Assembly: GCF_029227915.1 (NCBI RefSeq)
Contig: NC_079886.1
Span: 6,510,001-6,574,000, forward strand
Source of the DNA: Hydractinia symbiolongicarpus
Lineage: Eukaryota > Cnidaria > Hydrozoa > Anthoathecata > Hydractiniidae
Length of the DNA stretch: 64,000 nt
Direction: 5' to 3'
Every line of letters begins with the position of its first letter. Position 1 is the stretch's first letter. Shown here piece after piece: positions 48,901 through 61,064 of the stretch. Position numbers and translations under genes: made by a program. The notes below the pieces were generated by a model. The model was given only the letters and a program-made list of their open reading frames with translations, made no database searches and was not told the origin of the DNA.

Positions 48901-50039
48901 GAAATAACTACCACATATAATATTATTTTTTTCATACACATTACATGCTTTGAAATACGGCAGAACTTATTCTCTCTCTTTTTAGGGCTCTATATGTTGT
49001 ACGTTGAGAGTACCGATAGAGGAGACTGAGATGGCGGCTGACGACGATGGTGACGATTACATGCCGGCTGGAGATTATCAAAGCACGTATAATTCACTGA
49101 CGTATGCACACACAGCGCCGTATGGCAGTTGCGACGGCGACGACTTTAGTGACGTCGATCCGGATTTTGAAGACGATGTTGATCTTGCTCCGCCAGGTAA
49201 GTTTCACAAACGAAATTTATTTTATCATCTAGCATCTCGTCCCGAATTCCATACAAATAGTTCCTTCTTGTGCCTCGTTGAATTTTAGGAATTTTCAATA
49301 TTTGCAAACAGAAAAAATTGTTTTTATGTTATTTTTTTAACTCCTAGCCAAAATTACAGAACAGGAACTAAACTTATGCGGAAAAACAAAATTTATACTT
49401 GGAACCCTATCGCGATAAAAAATTCTTTAAACAATTTTGAATTGTAAAAAATAGAACTCTATTTTTGTAACCGAGTTGTTTCAAACTAATGTTAAGATGT
49501 TAGTCAATATGTAAGCAATTATTATGTATTTTCAAAAAAACACTTTATTTAATTTGGAGTGTCAAAAAATTCTGATCCTGTTCTTTTAGCCACTCTGTTT
49601 TTTTACTTGAATTTTAATGGTAATTCTTAAAAAAAGTAAAGGCAATTGCTTACATTCTTATAAAACTGCCTCTTCTAAAGTAGAACCTGAGTCAATTTTA
49701 ATTTTTTAAATAAAGTGTTTTTTTAAAAAATACTATAACAACTTGTTAGCAATTTCGAGGTTGAAATTAACAGTGGAGATACTAATAAGAATCGTGTACG
49801 CAAATATATTTTTGTGATATCATTGGATCCAAATTATGTCCTTTTTATTTACAGGTTATAGCACGATAGATATGTGCAAGGCTGATTACGATTATACGGC
49901 AACCGAAAAGGACGAACTGACGATCAAACCAGGTGACGTCATCACGATAATAACACGACATGACGACGGATGGTGGAAGGGCGAATTGAAAGGAAAAGTC
50001 GGCTTATTTCCAGCTTCCTATGTTCACGAATTGAAATAA
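36958..50039 (+). CDS. NOSTRIN: NOSTRIN-type F-BAR/HR1/SH3 adaptor, complete (16 coding exons, 536 aa)
   Basis: Exons joined in phase: 36958-37023, 39344-39429, 39564-39644, 40007-40069, 43676-43757, 44313-44375, 44449-44550, 45310-45355, 45778-45857, 46121-46219, 46764-46883, 47605-47713, 48305-48393, 48560-48688, 48986-49196, 49855-50039. The F-BAR domain (about 25-260) opens GFEDLKKYCHKNNEFLRDAA and continues RAKLEIIYADGLAKIATKA, as in NOSTRIN. EEDFNNTMDNTRRKMALENK, the SVYSDTPSFS stretch and LLEASIYRLNIPLAKLLQRD match the region vertebrate NOSTRIN uses as its second coiled/HR1 segment. A 70-residue acidic linker precedes the SH3 domain (about 481-536: ADYDYTATEKDELTIKPGD, WWKGEL, GLFPASYV). 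Vertebrate NOSTRIN (about 506 aa) couples membranes, dynamin and actin regulators in endocytosis. The eNOS role is a vertebrate finding and should not be assumed here. An in-frame upstream ATG exists at 36859; 36958 is preferred because the family start is near here. Confidence 0.93.
37545..37800 (+). mobile_element. Interspersed CAT-repeat element, diverged copy 2
   Basis: GTGTCAGATGTAAACTCAAATTCC, GCATCATCAAGTCCTT and CTATCAAGTTTCTACA run in the same order as the body of the copy at 29757-30012. The (CAT)n start and palindrome are lost. It lies in NOSTRIN intron 1 directly upstream of a SINE. Confidence 0.5.
37862..38197 (-). mobile_element. tRNA-derived SINE, family A, full-length copy 2
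   Basis: On the minus strand it starts GGCGCCGGAGGTTAGTGG, a tRNA-like head with A-box TTAGTGGTTATAG and B-box GGGGTTCGATTCC. It runs through the same core as 7101-7425 and ends in a (GATA/TATC) simple-repeat tail. TATAGAT-like sequence on both sides may be a target duplication, but the tail microsatellite blurs it. This is the best copy from which to define the family. Confidence 0.9.
38406..39180 (-). mobile_element. Degenerate Helitron-like element with internal duplication
   Basis: The left edge ACTAGTCGGCCCGTGAATAAAT reads on the minus strand as a hairpin-like CCACT...CACGGGCC then CTAGT terminus. The interior has two tandem copies of a block: GTCATCAACCC, CATTCCAAAACGGATT, then CCCTAGTTACC (near 38800-38885 and 39045-39140). 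Related sequence is at 25545-25625 and 61065-61400. It lies in NOSTRIN intron 1. Confidence 0.5.
40842..41895 (+). pseudogene. Decayed DDE (rve integrase-like) transposase with N-terminal zinc ribbon
   Basis: Starts at ATG 40842. An N-terminal CFRCG...FCPNCG zinc ribbon is followed by an in-frame TAG at 40992-40994. The same frame continues to 41489: a helix-turn-helix-like KIDISVSTLKRRLRAMGLKR, GYYSLWNKLRVIHGVSV, then the catalytic core with first Asp in VWHADGYDKLKPFGF. The core shifts frame near 41435 and again near 41470, then gives the second Asp in VRTDCDTENG and the Glu in SNQRIENLWS. After another shift near 41763, MRNEWNS, a stop, IRNSRNAK and PDEMFYFPE end the family domain. All three catalytic residues are therefore still visible but split across frames. 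Proteins with this core are common as uncharacterised integrase-domain proteins in cnidarians and fish. Confidence 0.88.
42199..42839 (-). pseudogene. Decayed accessory protein of the transposon: zinc ribbon plus ubiquitin-fold-like C-terminus
   Basis: ATG at 42839 begins MADRFCSSCGKKIEFCSDY with a further YCG, a CxxC...CxxC-like ribbon. A frame shift occurs in an A-run near 42755, after which one frame runs from 42771 to a TGA at 42199-42201. It holds a basic linker (RIQRIKSNERTSRFSKKK), VVINVGIM, a stop, KLPVRIARDASAATVLKAA, a second stop, then YVLLYPG, MIPGT and FTVDKYKKELAKPFSKVDLY. The last 100 residues have the beta-grasp-like pattern of paired strands, a helix ending LKAAxKKHxxHD, then strands, seen in uncharacterised proteins encoded beside this transposase type. 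The function is unknown. It is convergent with the transposase. Confidence 0.75.
42905..43345. repeat. Right-hand 19-bp array of the transposon
   Basis: Over 20 head-to-tail copies of GATTTGAAATATATTTGTG. The left array at 40618-40800 is the inverse orientation with about nine more diverged copies. Long open frames on the minus strand here (FQIHKYIS repeats) arise because the unit has no stop in some frames; they are not genes. Confidence 0.92.
46045..46077 (+). repeat. Helitron-type 3' terminus, solitary
   Basis: CCCAAGGACTTCGTCTACGGGCTAACCACTAGT resembles the hairpin-CTAGT end of the short Helitrons, with a weakened stem. It lies in a NOSTRIN intron. Confidence 0.4.
48826..48900 (+). repeat. 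3' tail of a SINE (family A/C type)
   Basis: GACCGCCTTTGTGG, GACAGGGTATAACCTCTTGA and TTAGTGAGGCTAACCACAT match the tails of the SINEs at 7101, 18981 and 37862. The head is missing. It lies in the NOSTRIN intron before exon 15. Confidence 0.7.
49530..49727. repeat. Duplicate of NOSTRIN 3' UTR sequence inside the last intron, flanked by inverted repeats
   Basis: The stretch from TTTGGAGTGTCAAAAAATTC to AACTGCCTCTTCTAAAG (about 49552-49681) repeats 50122-50246 just after the stop codon, at high identity and in the same orientation. The intron copy is bracketed by AAAAACACTTTATTTAA and its inverse TTAAATAAAGTGTTTTT, absent from the UTR copy. Confidence 0.75.
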
Positions 50040-51309
50040 AGTTTGACAAGTTTATACCTCTTTTTGTGTTTGTGGAAAATAATGAGAAAAGGAAAATCCG
50101 TGATAATTCTTTTGAGGATCATTTGGAGTGTCAAGAAAATTCTGATCCTGTACTTTTAGCCACTTTGTTTTTTTACTTGAATTTTAATGGTAATCCATAC
50201 AAAGTTAAGACAATTGTGTAGATTTCTATAAAACTAACTCTTCTAAAGAGAAGTCAAAAGTGTGACACTTCCACTCAAAATGCCCAAAATTTATGGGCAT
50301 TGCTACATTGTTCCAAAGATAAATTCATTTATTTTGGATAGCTTCTGGTCGAATGTTCTTTTCCGTAATAGAGTTTAAAGATGGGTTTTTGCTGTAATTC
50401 ATCCTGTCTTCTGAATTTCTATAAAGTAATGCTTTCACGATAATCTCGAGACGGTAAATTCGCGTTAAGTTTTGCTAATGAGGTATGCCAAAGTATTTAA
50501 ATATTATTTATATGAAATTTTGAATGTGTGGATACATCGAAAACAAATGTGTGCGTTTTTCTATTTTCTTTTACTACCGCTGGAGAATTTTTTATGTTAA
50601 TATTTTGAATTTTTGTACAAAATATATGAATATAAATGTCTTTTAAAACTTAGAGTTTTTTGGAGTCTTTGATCCCAATACGAACTGTGTATTAAATTTT
50701 TAAATCACTTCAGGTAAATTTAACTTTATCGTGAAATTTTGTTCCGCCAAATTCTTTGTTTTTTGGAAATAAAAATCAATAAACCAGGAAACATTTATGA
50801 AACATTCTCAGGCTTTAAAAGATGAACTACAAAATTAAAATTTTTGCAGTTTTACCATTTTTCTGTTGACTTTTTCGTCCCTTAAAAAATCGCAATTACG
50901 AAGGGTAAAGCGTAACGAAGCAAAGTCGGATAAACGAAATTTTTTCCGACGATTTATGTATTAGAATACGGACAAGTCTCAAGTTGTTTAAGCGCTTTTA
51001 TCGTCCACGTAGAAATTTTCTTAAGTGACAAACATTTTGTCCGTTAAGGTACACTTTTTCTCTGCACGCGTAAAAAAAATCTGCTGGTTCTTGCGCTGAC
51101 GCAAATGAGGGCAACAAAACCTATAGAGTTTTAATACGGTAAAACACACATAACTACTGATCCCTTAGTGCGGAATAAAAGACCATTTTCGTCTCTTGAT
51201 CAATGACAAAACAGGCAAAAGTTTTAATAAATTCTTTCTAGGGAATATTTGAACACAAAGACACACTTTATAAGTCTAAAAGACAATCATATTTAAAAAA
51301 ATAATTCAA
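50040..51309. other. Convergent spacer between NOSTRIN and WDR75
   Basis: Holds the NOSTRIN 3' UTR and the WDR75 3' end. An AATAAA at 50768-50773 is a candidate NOSTRIN polyadenylation signal. No other gene was seen. Confidence 0.55.
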
Positions 51310-54300
51310 TTATTCTAAAAAATCAAAATTATAATCTGGCAACTGAAAATGAACATCTTTCTCATCGTCGTTATCGACATCGTCGTCATTTTTATCACCA
51401 GATACTGCCACTTGACGTTCGTCATTCGTCACTTCAACGTCACTGTCGCTTGCTATAACAACAATAACAATTTTTTCGCTGTCACCAAACATTAGTTGGA
51501 GGTTAATATTGCTTTCAACAATATAAAAAGATCTTAAAAACATTACTACATTGAAACCTTCCTGAAGTAGACGACTCCAGAAAAAGGACCAAGAAGGACA
51601 ACAAATTGTCCCTGATTTGTCAGAGACGAATTGTTTAGGAATCTTTCATTCTACTCATTTCATAAAGCGTACACTTTTTCCGATCCTGCGTAAACATTTT
51701 GACTTAACCGACCTTCATACAGTGGACAGGCATGTATTGGACATGTACAGTGGACAGTCATTATAGTGGACAGTCGTACAGTAGATAGTCATACAGTTGG
51801 CAGTCATACAGTTGACAGTGGCCAGTCGTACAGGGACAGCAGAGGACAATTTTCCTCATTACCTTTTAAGCAATTAGCTTCCACACACAGGTTGATCGTT
51901 TAGAATAGCAGCATTTTCGTTTTTTATTCAATGACCTTCTCTTGACCCGTCAAATAAACAATTACTTCCAATCTGCATTTTTAGGAACGGTAAAACATAA
52001 CACCAGTCCATATTAAATTTGGGAAATTTATTTCTTAAAAGCGGATAATTTTTTAATTTCCGCTTATGTGACCTTTAGAGAGGTTTCACTGTAGAGAGAT
52101 TTTACGCCCTTATCGACCAGCCTACTAGTTTTTAATATCCGTGGAGCAAACCTTGTAACCCCCCCCACATTTTGTAGGTGCTTTTTAACGATTTTTGCTA
52201 TATTGTTTGCGATATTTTAAGGTTCTCAGCACAGACACGAAAAGAAGTACTTGTTATGCAGTTAGGTAATATTTTATAACAGAAATGTTAAAAGTATTCT
52301 GATTTTAAAGTTTTCAGGGTGTTTCTCTACAGAATGAAGTTCACGTAGTCTGATTCAAAGTTTTTAAGCTCCAGCAGACACCCTGGGACCAGTGAATTAT
52401 GGTGTAGCGTTAAAATAACTTGAATTCTGAGTACGTATGTTTTTTCTCGTACTTACTTAAAAACTTTCAGAGATACCCAAAGGCTTTCCATTATTGCGTT
52501 TTTGGTCCAAGCTGCAGCGCTTAGTATCTGCGCGTGCGCAATAGAATTTCTTTCTGGCTGCAACGCCTGTATTAGAAACGGATCAACTTTTAAACTCTTT
52601 GCAGACAGACATCTTTTTCACTAACCAAAAAATATTTCGAAAATCCTACCATTTTCCATTTTTGGAAATTCAGCATACGCTGCAAGCAGTAGCCACAGAT
52701 GCGTTAATAAAAGGTCGCCTTAAAAAGATCGCGGGCCGATGTAAAAAACAATAATGTGCGATCCGTTTAAGAACAAAGGTAGAAAAACCAATCACCTTCC
52801 ATTTGATCATCACTATCTTCATCGTTTTCCCTTTTCTCTTCTTTTTTCCCGCTAAATTAAAAAATGTATGTAACATTCAATAAAGCCTTTAAAAGTAAAC
52901 TGATTTTCTCGGGAAGCCTTATAAAGAGGTTATAAAAACAGCATTTATGGTAGATTACGTAGTCTCTATCATATGAATCTATAAAAAAATTGCCTTTGAT
53001 CATCTCGAAATATAAATTTTAATAAACTATACTCAACACAACAAAAAAAAAACACCTCTTAGCTTTTGGTGTCTGAATTAGCAGTGATTTCATCAAAGTT
53101 TTACACAACACATCGACTGAAGGTAAAACATGAGCTGGTGTGGACATCATCTAAACAAGCGAAGAAACATTAATGTTGTCAACAAAACATCATTTTTAGT
53201 GTGTGTACATTTTGCAGGACAGGCTCTCGTGTTAATTTATTATTTCTGCACATATGCTGTTTTTTGGTAAGCGCAAAATGCAATGTCCACTCTACGAAAG
53301 AAATCAAACCGTCCTCATCAAAAAATCGATGAGGAAATCTTTCATTGTGACCAGGACTTCAAGATATTTGATGTATATTGGGGAAAATAAAGTGCAGAAG
53401 TACACAAGGAGGCTACAAAGTTCAAGCATACTGAAAGGTGAAGGCTTAAAATAGTTGATATTATACGATATATTGATATTAACACGCTTTTTTATACACA
53501 AAAAACTAATTTTTCAGTTAAACCGAATGTTTAAATTTAAAAGAGATTTTATGAAAATTTATAGCAAGTAACCTGTCAAAACTATCTGCTTACTTTCCAT
53601 TTTCTCAATATTTCGCGAGTCACAAGTACCTACAATCTCAGCCTAATGCTTCTAAGAACCGCCTTTAGCATCATACAAAAAATGTAACCCAGTAAGACTG
53701 GTTTCTAAGAAAAAAGCCAAAAAATAGCTTTAGCCCATATCAAACTTAAATAAACGTGCTCCTTGGCAAAAGTATTTTTTAACAGAAACATTGTAAAGGA
53801 AGCAAATTATAACAACTACTAAGACTGTATTGATCACAAAAATACTCCCCATCTTTGCCAGCATAAATTAGTACAGTGTAAACGAAATAACACACACCTT
53901 TCTTAAGACAACTGAAGATGGATTACCAAGAGGTATGTCAGGCGTTGAACTCTTTATGCTTTGTTTACCTAACAAAGATGAAAAATATGTGTTTATCTCT
54001 GTGTTTACTATATTACATCGTCCAGAAATCTAAAATAGGGCCCGTTGAATCTTAAATGGGGATTTTATCAAGGTGGTTTGAGGTTTCGATGAAATCTTAT
54101 TCTTTCAAGTCTTATATATTGTAAGAAAGATAGTTAGCTTTTCTAATAAAATATAGGATAAATTCGAATTAGGGCATAACCGCTTAACAGCTGTTGAGAA
54201 CGCTGGATTAACCCTTTGTTATAACAGCAAACACTTATTCCTTTCTTGTAACGGTTTAAGCATTGGTAATGATTGTATCAAGCCTATTTTTTAAAGAATT

Positions 54301-57300
54301 TAACCTTAAAATTTTATTAGATATAGCAACGAAAAGAAGCGTGTCGTAACTCTAATGTTTATACTCATGCTCACCCTTAGAAGTGACTCCAAATATATCT
54401 TCGAAATTAGACGTTTGAGAATCATCTACATCAATTTTCTAGTAAAATACGAGAGAGTAAGAAATGATAATGTTGATAAATAGTTATACAAGGCAAACAA
54501 TAAATTCCTGTTGCTCCAATAAATTTTAACTTGAAAACTATAACACAACTTTCAACGTGAACCCAAGCCTGCAGAAACTTCCTCACCTTTTTATTCTTTT
54601 CATCTTCGATCTCTCTACGTTCTTTGATGGTTATTATTTCCTGTGTAAAAACAACAACAATTAGACGGGATATGGCAGAAATAGTCAAATGGCCATCATG
54701 ACTGGCTGCTGGAAAAATTCCGAATCTCACATTATAAAGGCATATATTTCGTTTTCACATACCGTACTATTAGTTAAAATATAAAAATGTCCCATCTCTT
54801 CCCAAACGTTTTTGAAGTTTAACGGCTTCTTTCTTGGTGTAAAGATGGCAGCTTTAGGCACGTCAAAATGTTTATTGATTTTGTAGAAGAGCGCAGCTGG
54901 TGATGGAGAGGCTGGGTTGAACACATAAACTTAAAATAAAATTAGTAAAGAATGTGATTTAAAAGCGAGAACTTAGCTTTCAGGAATTTTGAGAACTTTT
55001 TTTCCTTGAGATTAACTCAAAGTTATTGTCCGTCAACAATTAAGTATTCTTCTAACGATATTTGCCACAGTGCAAAGGATCCAGAATTTTTCACTTAAGA
55101 AAAGCTAAAAAGCTGTTAATTGACATACCGTGTGTTTTGTGGTCACCTTCAAACCTAATACAGGTTGCGAAATATTTACTGTAAGGATCTACAGCTAGTA
55201 GCTGTACATCGGCTTCCATTTGCCATTTGACAGAACATGTCTTTATGTCCCATACAATCAAATAGTTAACAGAGTAGCCAATCAGGAACTGAGACGAGTC
55301 GTGACAGCCAAAACTGATGGCTCTAAACATAATTGTTTGTTTACAAAGTTTGAAACAAGTTATTTCAATCGCCTTTCTTCGGCAGCCAGAACAAAGCGTT
55401 GTAAAATTTGCTCAAAAAATTTTCAATTTTGAGTGACTGAATTCTGAGAAGTTAAATATAGATCGTCGGGTTTCATTTTGTTTTCACAATTTAAAGCTGT
55501 CGAAATTTCACCTGTCAGTTGTAACAGTTGATCTTTTTGAATTATAACCTAAAGGGTATTTAGCATATATTGTGACCAAAAAAATACTCCTACTTGATAT
55601 TCTCATGTGGTAGATTCCAAGCCAAATTGGTTTGCAATGCAAGTGTCTCAGGATCCCACAAAGTTACCTACAGCAGAAGAAAACACAAGTTTGAGGAAAC
55701 CGTTAATATACTTAATTGGCTACTGACATGGTTTATATTACAAATTCTCTTAGAAGAAATGCTAGTGTGCTATTAAATAAATTACAAACAAACAAAATGG
55801 CTACAATACTTATTTATGGCGGATTAACAAGCGAGTGTGAAGTACGCCTGAATGAAAAGTTAAGAAAGTTGCAACGGAGCGAGGAAGGGAAAGAGGACAA
55901 AAACAGGAGATTATCCTTCTTCCTCATAAAACAGATGTTAACTAAAACTGTTATGTATTTTGTAAAATTCATAAGGTTGTGAGTTTAAAAGATTGAAGAG
56001 TTAGATATCCTATAGGTTAAATGTCCAATGACATCTAAAAACGTCTAAGCAAACAAAGCAATGGAATTTCTTGCAACAGTAAAAAACAGACTGTTTAAAC
56101 ACAAATGTAATTTAGCCTTACAAAATTATTTTGTCATAAGAGTTTCGTGGAGCAAATGCAATGATTCATTCAATCACCTTAAAGCCTTTTTACCTGTATT
56201 CTTGTTGTTCAAGGAGATAATTACAGTGTTTACCTCTGAAAAAAGAACAGCCAACAAAGAACCATCACTGGAAAAACAAGCTTGTTTGCAACTTTCTTTG
56301 TCATAGCTTCCCAGTGAATGAAGCTGCCATGTTTCAACTGGTTTGTCTAGAATAATATTTTGGAAGTTAACAACACTACATTCTGTTAGTTAATGAAATA
56401 AAAGACAAACCTTGTTTTTTATACAAAATAACGTTTCTAAATTACAACAAAGAAATCCATCTTAAAGAAAATTTTAACCCTGTTCTGTTTCAATAATTCA
56501 CACGAAAACTGTCAAACATTTGAAAAATCACCTTGAGAATCTTTCCCAACTTGAAGCACCCATGTTTTTATGTAGCCATCTTTACTGGTGGTCGCAACCA
56601 TGTGACTGTACTTTGATGTTTTATTCAAGGGACGAAATACTGCTGAATACACTTCGTCTTCATGGGGTGGGTTCACCAAAGTATTTAACGTGTAACTAAC
56701 AAAAACATACATGGAAGATATATACATCGACCAAACAACTTAAACACTGTAAAAGAAAAGAATTCTCCTAATATCAAGTTCACATTACTTTCAGGGAGAT
56801 TTAAAGATGTTTTATTTCTCAAAATGCCAGAGCTTTCTTTTATTATGTGAACTTATACCTTTTCTCCTTTTCCGAATATTTCCAGAATTTTAATTTTCTT
56901 TCAACGGGAAGTATACGATCTTCTCTGACATCGACCTATAAAAACGAATGATATTATTTAAAATAACAACAGAACAGAAACCTGACTGCTACATTATGAC
57001 AAAACTACACATACAGTAACACTTTTGTTCGCTCACACATTCCGCTATATCAAAAGACTTAGAAAGTAGTTAAACCAAGTAATTATGTTTTATGGCTTAA
57101 ATTACATGTGTAATCCGTTTCGAGAATATAGCTAACATAAAGAACACGTACAGTAGCCATCCAGATTCCATCATCACTAAATGCTACATGCCGAACTCTT
57201 GTTGGGTAAACAAGTCTTTCTTGAACTGATGAAATTAAATTTTCACCAACTACATCCAGCTAAAATAAATGACGGTCAGATGAAAACAAAAATAGTCATT

Positions 57301-60300
57301 GGACAATTGTCATTTCATTTTCATTTTGACAGTTATTTATATTTAACATTCAAACTCAATAATTTGTAATGTGAATTTGTTTTATTTTTGGCAAAATAAA
57401 ATAATTAAAACACTACATAAACGCAAAGTCAGTCAGGAGAAGTGATGTTTGCATTTGAATCTGTATGCCAGGCGCAGAAAGTGTGTGAACGAAAAAGAAG
57501 AATAACCTCATATTTATTTCATAAGTTTTTTGGTAGATTGCATGTCTGCATTAGGTTATATTAGTTTAATTTTTACATATCATGATCTTGGCTAACATTT
57601 TAGCTCACATAGAAGCAGTAATTATTTGACACAATTCTTTACATTATAGCAAAATTCTAAAAGTCAACTATTTCTGCTAATATCAGGAATGCTGAAAACC
57701 TACATTTAGTTTAACTATATCTTGGGCAGGTTGATAAAACTGTAACACCCCACTGGCTTTATCATTGGTGACAACACATTCTGACTTTGGGTCATAGGTT
57801 AGGCCGGCACTCAAATCATCAGCTAAAAATTAAGAAGCAAGTTAAAGAAAACAAAAAGATATTCACAATAAAGAAACCTAGTAAAAAAATAATAAAAAAA
57901 ATCCACAGACCTTCTGATAAAAACTTTATTGTCTTAGTAAGCTTTGTGTCAACAGCTGAAAGTATTTTTATCACTAAACACAAAACAAAATAAATAAAAG
58001 AACACTATTTTATAATGAGGATATTGATGATAAGGATTCTGATGGTGATGACAACGACGTTGGCAACAACCATAAATTACTTACTGTTGCAATCAAGAGT
58101 AACTCCAACAAACATGCTGTCACTGGATTGAAATATATCATTAATAGCTCCACCAATTCGAGGTACAAATGTTTTATGTTGTGTTTCAAGTTGCCAGATA
58201 ACTAGTACTCCTTCAGTTCCACCCGACATCAAATAATTAGCTAGAATTTATAAAAAACTTAATATATGGATAAAGGAACCGACTCTTGTCAATGAAAACA
58301 GGGCAACTTTTGTACTACATTAACCTCTGGCTTCTTAGACATGGTTGGAAAATTATACATAACTGTAGCTAACTTACCATCATTCGTAAACAATAAGTCG
58401 TTAACAGGCGAGTTATGCCAGTGGAGTAGCACAGACTGCACTTGCTTTGTCGGTCTACACACATTGTACCAAACAATAATCTTTCCATTCATATCGCCAG
58501 TAGCAACATGCTTTGGATTTGGGTGAAATGCAACACAAGCGAGATGCACGTCATCATAATTGTGTACAAAACATTCTTCTTTGCTAATTGAATATACTGA
58601 AAGTTTTTCCTTGAAAATAAATGCAATATACCTTCCATTAAGACTGACCACCGCAGATTTGTTATTCTTTGAGACAGGACCCATTTTGGTGGTTGTGTAA
58701 GGCTTTTTTAACGAACATTGCATGAGAACTGCCTGTTCTAAAAATATAAAACAATAAATTCCATCTCACCACACTTTATTATTTAATATTTTAGCCTGAC
58801 ACAAGCAAAATGGTAATTAGAAAAAAATTGTGTTTTATAGTGAAATGCAAGGATTCTTACTTTTATTGCTGTCATCTTGTGTTTTGCAAAACACAAAATT
58901 GGGTTTCAGAGAAGATTGGAAACAACCTGAACTTGCCACACGTAAATGATATTTCTAGAAATGAAAGATTTTTGAAGGTTACATACGAGCAAATAAATCA
59001 TCATCTCTGTGTAATGTGATTTTAGGTAACAACAATCTTACCTTTGCAATGGTCAAGTCATTGTAATCCCATATTATCATCTCACGTTCACTGCATGATA
59101 TAACCTGCAAATAGTGGCTACCTTTATATGTCAAATTGTCAATTGCAAACTGTTCTTTTAATTTTTAAAACAAAGAAATTGTTTTTAATATGTTGATGCT
59201 TTTAAAATCATGTTTAATAAGATATATCAAGGAAGTATGTTATTCCAAATTTTTAGTTCATCGTAATAGAGTTAAGTAATTGAAATTCAACTCAAACAAT
59301 GAATAAATAGGGTAAAGAATGCAAAAATAACAAAACTGACTGTTTACAAATGTTTGCAAAATTCTGTATCCCCAACAAAAAAGCAAGACAAAGTAGGGAA
59401 GTTTACCCTATTATAGTATATTCTTGTATGTTTTTTTAACTACATTATTCCAGTTTAACCAATTTTAGTCAAAGTTTATCCTTTTAGACTGGATTTCTCT
59501 GAATTTTGTAATCAGTTATTTGCATTTTTTTCCCACTTATATGTGTGCGCATTGTTCTGACACAAAAATGAAAATTATGTTATGGCGAAATTGTTTTCAT
59601 AAAAGTACTACCTAACATTTTCGCCACATTTTAACAAAAGTCTTTTTAAAGACTCGGCTGCCCTGCAATATGAATGCACTGTAATGACACTATTATCTGG
59701 TGATACTGCTACATTCACACAGAAAGTGTCATTTCATGCCATAATATCTAATCTAACAACTTTCCTGTTGAAATGAATACTTCAAAGCAAAAACAAGGAA
59801 GTCCATTGTGATTCTAATTGTCAACATTATCGAGTATTTAAGTATTTTACTTATGACAAAATAGACAAACCTTATTTTGCGATAAATTTCGATTCACATA
59901 CAAAACAAAAATATTTTAATGACTTCATGTTTAAATTACCTGAAATCATTTCTTCTTTGAGGTACACAATTATTTTATGGTCAAGGTTATTTCATAAAAA
60001 CAATGTTGCATTAAGTTGTATCATGTTTTAATGATGTTTTAAACTGCTGATGACAACTGTTCTATATATATTTAGATGTTGTCACTAACGATAAAAGACA
60101 GAAATATGAATCTATATTGCGTTAGAAATGTGCTTAATGCACTTTTATTTTTAACTGGTTTCTGAATAAGTTAATGTCCTTTTGAACAAAATAAATTACA
60201 CAATTCCTCGCAAAAAAATTATAATGAAAGCTATTCTCTAAAGCATAATCACATAAATAACCCACATTAAACCAAAAAAGCACTCTATTTTTCAAAGTAC

Positions 60301-60648
60301 TACACACAAGACAAACTCAGGGAATTCCATGAGATATGTCTGATCACATAAGCACGCCACCACACACACGCAACAGCCGACATTCTATTCAATGCATGTA
60401 CTGAACAAGCTGCTAAACAAGGCCCTTTATTTCTTTTAAAAATAAATATGCATGTAGTTTCTCTCATAGAATTCCCTGCAAACGTTAATTTCTAAAGCAT
60501 AGTTATAAATATACACACCTGCAAAGGGTCAGCTTCGTTTAAAAAAAGACTATTAATTGGTGTTTGATGTCCATCAAAAGTGTTCTCGAGTAGACCTGTT
60601 TTTCTTCTATATATAGCCACAATCTTACCACAAGCACATATGACATGT
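51310..60648 (-). CDS. WDR75: WDR75 / UTP17-type nucleolar WD40 protein (19 exons; first coding exon missing)
   Basis: Exons joined in phase: 60648-60519, 59104-59042, 58954-58861, 58737-58378, 58240-58085, 57822-57704, 57259-57152, 56935-56859, 56695-56532, 56346-56234, 55667-55594, 55322-55129, 54929-54763, 54640-54587, 54438-54375, 53968-53898, 53150-53056, 52851-52796, 51452-51310; 766 aa visible. WD40 blades include GHQTPINSLF...IIWDYND, CVAFHPNPKHVATGDMNGKI, YLMSGGTEGVLVIW, MVATTSKDGYIKTW and FLIGYSVNYLIVWDIK. PHEDEVYSAVF and TPAHVLPS match WDR75 landmarks. The C-terminus is acidic and ends DYNFDFLE. Human WDR75 (830 aa) is the UTP17 counterpart in the t-UTP/UtpA part of the small-subunit processome, needed for pre-rRNA transcription and processing. 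About 20-30 N-terminal residues with the ATG are missing: the first exon here begins mid-codon (one base) and its upstream partner was not identified. Confidence 0.95.
51716..51846. repeat. GACAGTCATACAGT minisatellite
   Basis: About eight imperfect copies of a 14-18-bp unit ACAGTGGACAGTCATAC between WDR75 exons 18 and 19. Length changes between copies look like slippage. Confidence 0.75.
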
Positions 60649-61064
60649 CTAGACAAAGAAATAATTTTTTACTAATCAAGGCATAACAACAACTTCTGTG
60701 CACATTCTCAATGGCCTCTAGGCCACATACTCTACATAGAATACTTTACACAGTAACTTTATTAAATTTACTACATTTTGAAATTATATTCAAGAAGTCC
60801 AACATTTTGGCTAAACTTATGTGAAATAATATAATCTTGATTTTGAAAACCTGATTCTAGTGACAGTTACAATTCAGTTAATGAACTATGATTAACAAAT
60901 TGACAACTCTTAAAAAACTAATTGATTGTGTTATGTACATCCTGTGAAAATATTTGAAATAAATGAATAAAATATGCCATATTTCTAATGGCCACTGCAT
61001 CTGTCAATGAAGTAGTGTAATTAAAGCTTCTCTCCAATAAGCAAGGTGGTTATTAAAAAACTAG

